Origin: Bacteroidales bacterium
Lineage (GTDB): Bacteria > Bacteroidota > Bacteroidia > Bacteroidales > Dysgonomonadaceae
Reading direction: 5' to 3'
DNA: 12,526 nucleotides
Assembly (NCBI GenBank): GCA_012841425.1
Contig: DUUR01000166.1
Span: 1-12,526 of the forward strand
The notes under the pieces were generated by a model, which was not told the DNA's origin, searched no databases, and saw nothing but the letters and a program-made list of their open reading frames with translations. Position numbers and translations under genes: made by a program. This document shows positions 10,278-12,526 of the stretch, in pieces. Position 1 is the first letter of the stretch. Each line of letters begins with the position of its first letter.

Positions 10278-10310
10278 CAAAAATAGTCAAATTTGCTCTA
10301 AATTCATAAA
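10278..10310 (-). promoter_or_regulatory. Promoter of lnb and downstream genes
   Basis: On the minus strand, TATTTTTG (complement of 10278-10285) matches the Bacteroidota -7 element TAnnTTTG at every defined position. TTTA (complement of 10307-10310) lies 21 bases upstream as a 3-of-4 match to the -33 TTTG. This would give a leader of roughly 75 bases before the lnb ATG at 10196. It lies just downstream of the rpmE2 terminator, consistent with a new transcription unit. Confidence 0.55.
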
Positions 10311-10316
10311 TTGTAT

Positions 10317-10351
10317 AAAACAAAAAGCGGTGATCTTTAAAGACCACCGCT
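10317..10351 (-). terminator. Rho-independent terminator of rpmE2
   Basis: AGCGGTG (10326-10332) pairs with CACCGCT (10345-10351). After one A-C mismatch, the internal TCTTTAAAGA can extend the helix. On the minus strand the stem is followed by a T-rich run (complement of 10317-10326, TTTTTGTTTT). It begins 25 bases after the rpmE2 stop, in the right orientation to end that transcript. Confidence 0.85.
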
Positions 10352-10375
10352 AATTCAAAATACCTTTTGTCCGGT

Positions 10376-10633
10376 TTATTTATTCTTATTACGATTTCCG
10401 TAACGACTCATAAACTTATCTACACGTCCAGCTGTATCCACCAGTTTTTGTTTACCAGTGTAAAATGGATGCGATGAGCTTGTAATCTCAAGTTTAACTA
10501 ATGGGTAAGTAACACCATCAATTTCAATAGTTTCTCTAGCGTTTACTGTAGAACGAGATATAAATATCTCATCGTTAGACATATCTTTAAAAACTACCGG
10601 GCGATAATTTTCGGGATGAATCTCTTTTTTCAT
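10376..10633 (-). CDS. rpmE2: 50S ribosomal protein L31, type B
   Basis: L31 is a small protein at the central protuberance of the large ribosomal subunit that bridges to the small subunit. This 85-residue protein starts [17 protein letters not shown] and carries the core [18 protein letters not shown] (43-60) and [15 protein letters not shown] (65-79). It contains no cysteine, so it is the zinc-independent type B form, common as the only L31 in Bacteroidota. The frame is open upstream to another ATG at 10684, but that would add 17 unrelated residues and would place the start codon upstream of the promoter-like motif. ATG at 10633 gives the family N-terminus and has AGAGG 7 bases upstream. 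It is transcribed alone, between its own promoter and terminator. Confidence 0.97.
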   Translation of the reverse strand: MKKEIHPENYRPVVFKDMSNDEIFISRSTVNARETIEIDGVTYPLVKLEITSSSHPFYTGKQKLVDTAGRVDKFMSRYGNRNKNK

Positions 10634-10670
10634 TATATACCTCTTTTTATTATTGGCAAATTTCGAGGGG

Positions 10671-10701
10671 CAAAGATAAGACAATCTATCAGACTAAAAA
10701 A
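10671..10701 (-). promoter_or_regulatory. Promoter of rpmE2
   Basis: On the minus strand, TATCTTTG (complement of 10671-10678) is a full match to the Bacteroidota -7 element TAnnTTTG. TTTT (complement of 10698-10701) lies 19 bases upstream as a 3-of-4 match to the -33 element. This predicts a leader of about 30 bases before the ATG at 10633 and supports that start over the in-frame ATG at 10684. Confidence 0.55.
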
Positions 10702-10764
10702 ATAATTATACTGTTTTTTAACACTAAAATGATTATATATATATTTAATATCAAAATTATCTAG

Positions 10765-10772
10765 TTACTTTG
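10765..10772 (+). promoter_or_regulatory. Candidate -7 element for cinA
   Basis: TTACTTTG differs from TAnnTTTG at one defined position and lies 29 bases before the cinA ATG, in the divergent gap shared with rpmE2. No convincing -33 TTTG is present at the expected distance (TTTA at 10744-10747 has a 17-base spacer). The gap is very AT-rich, so chance matches are likely. Confidence 0.3.
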
Positions 10773-10801
10773 TAATTAAACATATATAAAAAGCCGTTTA
10801 T

Positions 10802-12034
10802 ATGAAGGTAGAAATTATTACCATAGGTGATGAGCTACTTATCGGACAGGTTATAGACACCAATGCCACATGGATTGCTCACCAACTTACTAGCCATGGT
10901 TCTGAGATTGCAGCAATATCATCGGTTGGCGATTGCTCAGAAAATATTTTTAATGCTATTGATGTGGCCTTTGAGAGAGCCGATATCTTAATTCTTACTG
11001 GAGGTGTGGGGCCCACCAACGACGATAGAACCAAACATACTCTTTGTCAATATTTTCACACAGCACTTGAGTTTAATGATGAAGTCTTGCTAAATATTGA
11101 GTCTATTTTCTTAAAACGCAATCTGCAATTAAACAATCTAACCTATAAGCAAGCATATGTTCCTGCAAGTAGCAATGTTATTCAGAATAGAGAAGGAACA
11201 GCACCAATACTATGGTTCGAAAAAGAAGATAAAATACTTGTATCGATGCCCGGAGTGCCCTACGAAATGCAAACAGCAATGGATAAAGATGTAATTCCCA
11301 TGCTAAAAAAGCGATTTCAAGTAACAGAATATGTTAGTCGCACCTGCATCGTATCAGGCATAACCGAATCAGACTTAGCCTCAAAGCTTGCAGATTTCGA
11401 GCTCCTCTTACCTTCGGGATTTTCACTTTCCTATCTCCCATCGCTAGGTTATATAAGGCTAAGACTCTCGGTTTGGGGCAATGAGCATAAGACAGATCTG
11501 AAGCAACAGATACGAAATCTCAAAAAGATTGTAAAACCCTATTATGTGTCTAAAGGCAGTAAATTGCCAGAGGAGATATTGAGTGAGAAGCTTCAAAAGA
11601 AAGAGTTAACCCTCTCTACTGCCGAGAGTTGCACTGGAGGTCATATAGCTCACAAGATTACCCTGCTACCCAATGCTTCAAAACACTATATAGGTAGTAT
11701 TGTTTCATATGCAAACTCTGTAAAAGAGCAGCTATTAAATGTAGATAATAACACCATTGAAACGCATGGAGTAGTAAGCAAAGAGGTTGTAGAGCAGATG
11801 GTAGATAATGTATCTAAAACGTTAAATACCAACTGCAGCATTGCCGTTTCGGGATATATGGGTCCAGATGTTGGTCAAAACAATCAATCCGTTGGCACAG
11901 TATGGATTGCAACAAAGTATAACGATGAAATAATATCACATAAACACAACGTAGGAATAAACAGAGAGTATAACATTGAAAGAACTGCAAATCTGGCAAT
12001 ACTCCAACTCATTAAAATGATTGGGAAATTTTAG
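10802..12034 (+). CDS. cinA: CinA family protein: molybdopterin-binding-like domain plus nicotinamide-nucleotide amidase domain
   Basis: A 410-residue two-domain CinA. The N-terminal MoCF-like domain (about 1-170) shows ITIGDELLIGQVIDTN (6-21), LTGGVGPTNDDRT (65-77) and VSMPGVPYEM (147-156); in characterised CinA proteins it has ADP-ribose pyrophosphatase activity. A linker domain follows (about 175-250). The C-terminal PncC domain (about 255-408) has STAESCTGG (272-280) and SYANSVKEQLL (302-312). This domain deamidates nicotinamide mononucleotide to nicotinate mononucleotide for NAD salvage. The usual TGIAGPDGG segment reads SGYMGPDVG (350-358), and the TPEKP-like stretch after it is replaced, so this end of the domain is divergent. 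It is the only plus-strand gene, diverging from rpmE2. ATG at 10802 gives the family N-terminus directly, and I see no Shine-Dalgarno sequence. No terminator with a T-run is seen after it. Confidence 0.96.
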   Translation: MKVEIITIGDELLIGQVIDTNATWIAHQLTSHGSEIAAISSVGDCSENIFNAIDVAFERADILILTGGVGPTNDDRTKHTLCQYFHTALEFNDEVLLNIESIFLKRNLQLNNLTYKQAYVPASSNVIQNREGTAPILWFEKEDKILVSMPGVPYEMQTAMDKDVIPMLKKRFQVTEYVSRTCIVSGITESDLASKLADFELLLPSGFSLSYLPSLGYIRLRLSVWGNEHKTDLKQQIRNLKKIVKPYYVSKGSKLPEEILSEKLQKKELTLSTAESCTGGHIAHKITLLPNASKHYIGSIVSYANSVKEQLLNVDNNTIETHGVVSKEVVEQMVDNVSKTLNTNCSIAVSGYMGPDVGQNNQSVGTVWIATKYNDEIISHKHNVGINREYNIERTANLAILQLIKMIGKF

Positions 12035-12178
12035 TAGTTAAATACTCATGAATAATCTGAAATTGAAGTTCGTCTGGAAATCTGTTTAATTTTGTTTACA
12101 TTGTCCTGTTTTACATTTACATAGCTGTAAAGCCTATTCAGTACGAGACACTCTGTGAAAACTCCGTAGCAAGCCCTA

Positions 12179-12261
12179 ATCCTCTTCATACCTTCTTCGT
12201 GTCTTCCTCGTACCTTCCTCGTTTAATTACGAGGATGGTTAGGATTTGATACGGCCGAAGC
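12179..12261. repeat. Array of degenerate 11-base units arranged as an inverted repeat
   Basis: Left of centre are four abutting 11-base units: ATCCTCTTCAT (12179), ACCTTCTTCGT (12190), GTCTTCCTCGT (12201) and ACCTTCCTCGT (12212). A 6-base spacer TTAATT (12223-12228) follows. To the right is the inverted unit ACGAGGATGGT (12229-12239), then two more decayed 11-base blocks (12240-12250 and 12251-12261). The innermost units pair at 10 of 11 positions, giving a strong hairpin. There is no T-run on either side, so it does not look like a terminator. It may be a dispersed intergenic element, but only one copy is in the window, so that is inference. Confidence 0.7.
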
Positions 12262-12356
12262 AAGGAATTAGTAACAATTAATGACAGACTAATTATTTAC
12301 GAAATAAGTACAAACTACGCCAAAATATTAGTCAATAGATAATTGAGGTATATAAC

Positions 12357-12397
12357 AAAAAAAATTGAGGAAGATTCTTTTCAAAACCTTCCTCAAT
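12357..12397 (-). terminator. Rho-independent terminator of serS
   Basis: ATTGAGGAAG (12364-12373) pairs perfectly with CTTCCTCAAT (12388-12397) over a 14-base loop that can itself form a small TTTT-AAAA stem. On the minus strand the helix runs into eight T (complement of 12357-12364). It starts 51 bases after the serS stop and is oriented to end serS transcription, protecting the convergent cinA gene. Confidence 0.88.
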
Positions 12398-12448
12398 AAC
12401 TGTAGTATACCGTATTATCAGTTATACCAAATATATGTAGTTAATCTA

Positions 12449-12526
12449 TTAATCAATTATATCAAAGCCACAGTATGGAACTAATACTTGGGGAATTTTA
12501 ATTCCTTCTTCTGTCTGATTGTTTTC
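12449..12526 (-). CDS. serS: Seryl-tRNA synthetase, C-terminal end only
   Basis: On the minus strand the frame from the right edge reads 25 codons to TAA at 12451-12449, beginning ENNQTEEG and ending IKIPQVLVPYCGFDIID. This is the typical end of bacterial SerRS, where an ENxQ...G(I/T)xIPxVLxPYxG segment forms the last strand and tail of the class II catalytic domain. The enzyme charges tRNA-Ser with serine. The rest of the gene lies outside the window. The identification rests on a short but characteristic stretch, and the terminator behind it confirms that a real gene ends here. Confidence 0.87.
   Translation of the reverse strand, partial: ENNQTEEGIKIPQVLVPYCGFDIID

Larger units (their letters stand above)
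12035..12448. other. Non-coding gap between convergent cinA and serS
   Basis: This 414-base stretch has no supportable gene on either strand. The first 140 bases hold only a weak 6-pair hairpin (TTTACA 12116-12121 with TGTAAA 12126-12131) and no T-run. The middle holds an 11-base repeat element at 12179-12261, noticeably more GC-rich than its surroundings. The right part holds the serS terminator at 12357-12397 and then about 50 bases of serS 3' leader-out. I see no tRNA-like cloverleaf or riboswitch. Confidence 0.7.

Noticed and set aside
10634..10684. Seventeen-codon N-terminal extension of the L31 frame starting at ATG 10684
   Set aside because: The added residues do not resemble L31, and the TATCTTTG promoter motif lies inside this stretch. 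ATG 10633 gives the exact family start with an upstream AGAGG.
12116..12131. Small hairpin TTTACA-TAGC-TGTAAA as a cinA terminator
   Set aside because: Six mostly A-T pairs with no T-run after it; this is easily expected by chance in such sequence.
1..12526. Defence system, CRISPR, mobile element or prophage
   Set aside because: Both strands were read for repeats with spacers, transposase or integrase motifs and nuclease or toxin-like genes. Every substantial frame is accounted for by housekeeping or envelope genes.

Overview
The window is a stretch of conserved, vertically inherited chromosome from a member of the Bacteroidota, most likely order Bacteroidales. The evidence is the AT-rich composition, promoter-like TAnnTTTG motifs ahead of genes, weak or absent Shine-Dalgarno sequences, a cysteine-free type B ribosomal protein L31, an extra-long SecA (1101 residues), and a Bacteroidales-type lipoprotein N-acyltransferase (Lnb, DUF4105). 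I see no insertion sequence, integrase, tRNA, CRISPR or defence locus.

Layout from left to right. Five full genes and one cut gene lie on the minus strand, so they are transcribed from about 10.7 kb towards position 1: rpmE2 (10633-10376), lnb (10196-8940), a PafA-like alkaline-phosphatase-fold protein (8918-7335), secA (7207-3902), gyrA (3730-1169), and a secreted TPR protein that runs off the left edge (1087-1). A single plus-strand gene, cinA (10802-12034), diverges from rpmE2. After a 414-base non-coding stretch, the last 25 codons of serS enter from the right edge on the minus strand. Rho-independent terminators are visible after secA, rpmE2 and serS. They split the minus strand into rpmE2 alone, lnb plus phosphatase-like (possibly reading into secA), and gyrA plus possibly the TPR gene.

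Functionally the core is an envelope-biogenesis block next to housekeeping genes. SecA drives export. Lnb would add the third acyl chain to exported lipoproteins. The protein encoded between them has a signal peptide and the alkaline phosphatase fold but has lost nearly every metal ligand and the nucleophile, so it looks like an exported pseudoenzyme. It sits 21 bases behind lnb, which suggests a shared transcript and possibly a shared job. GyrA (DNA supercoiling), L31 (ribosome), CinA (pyridine nucleotide salvage/repair) and SerS (tRNA charging) are housekeeping.

The two observations most worth following are the pseudoenzyme paired with lnb, and a degenerate 11-base repeat element built as an inverted repeat in the cinA-serS gap (12179-12261).
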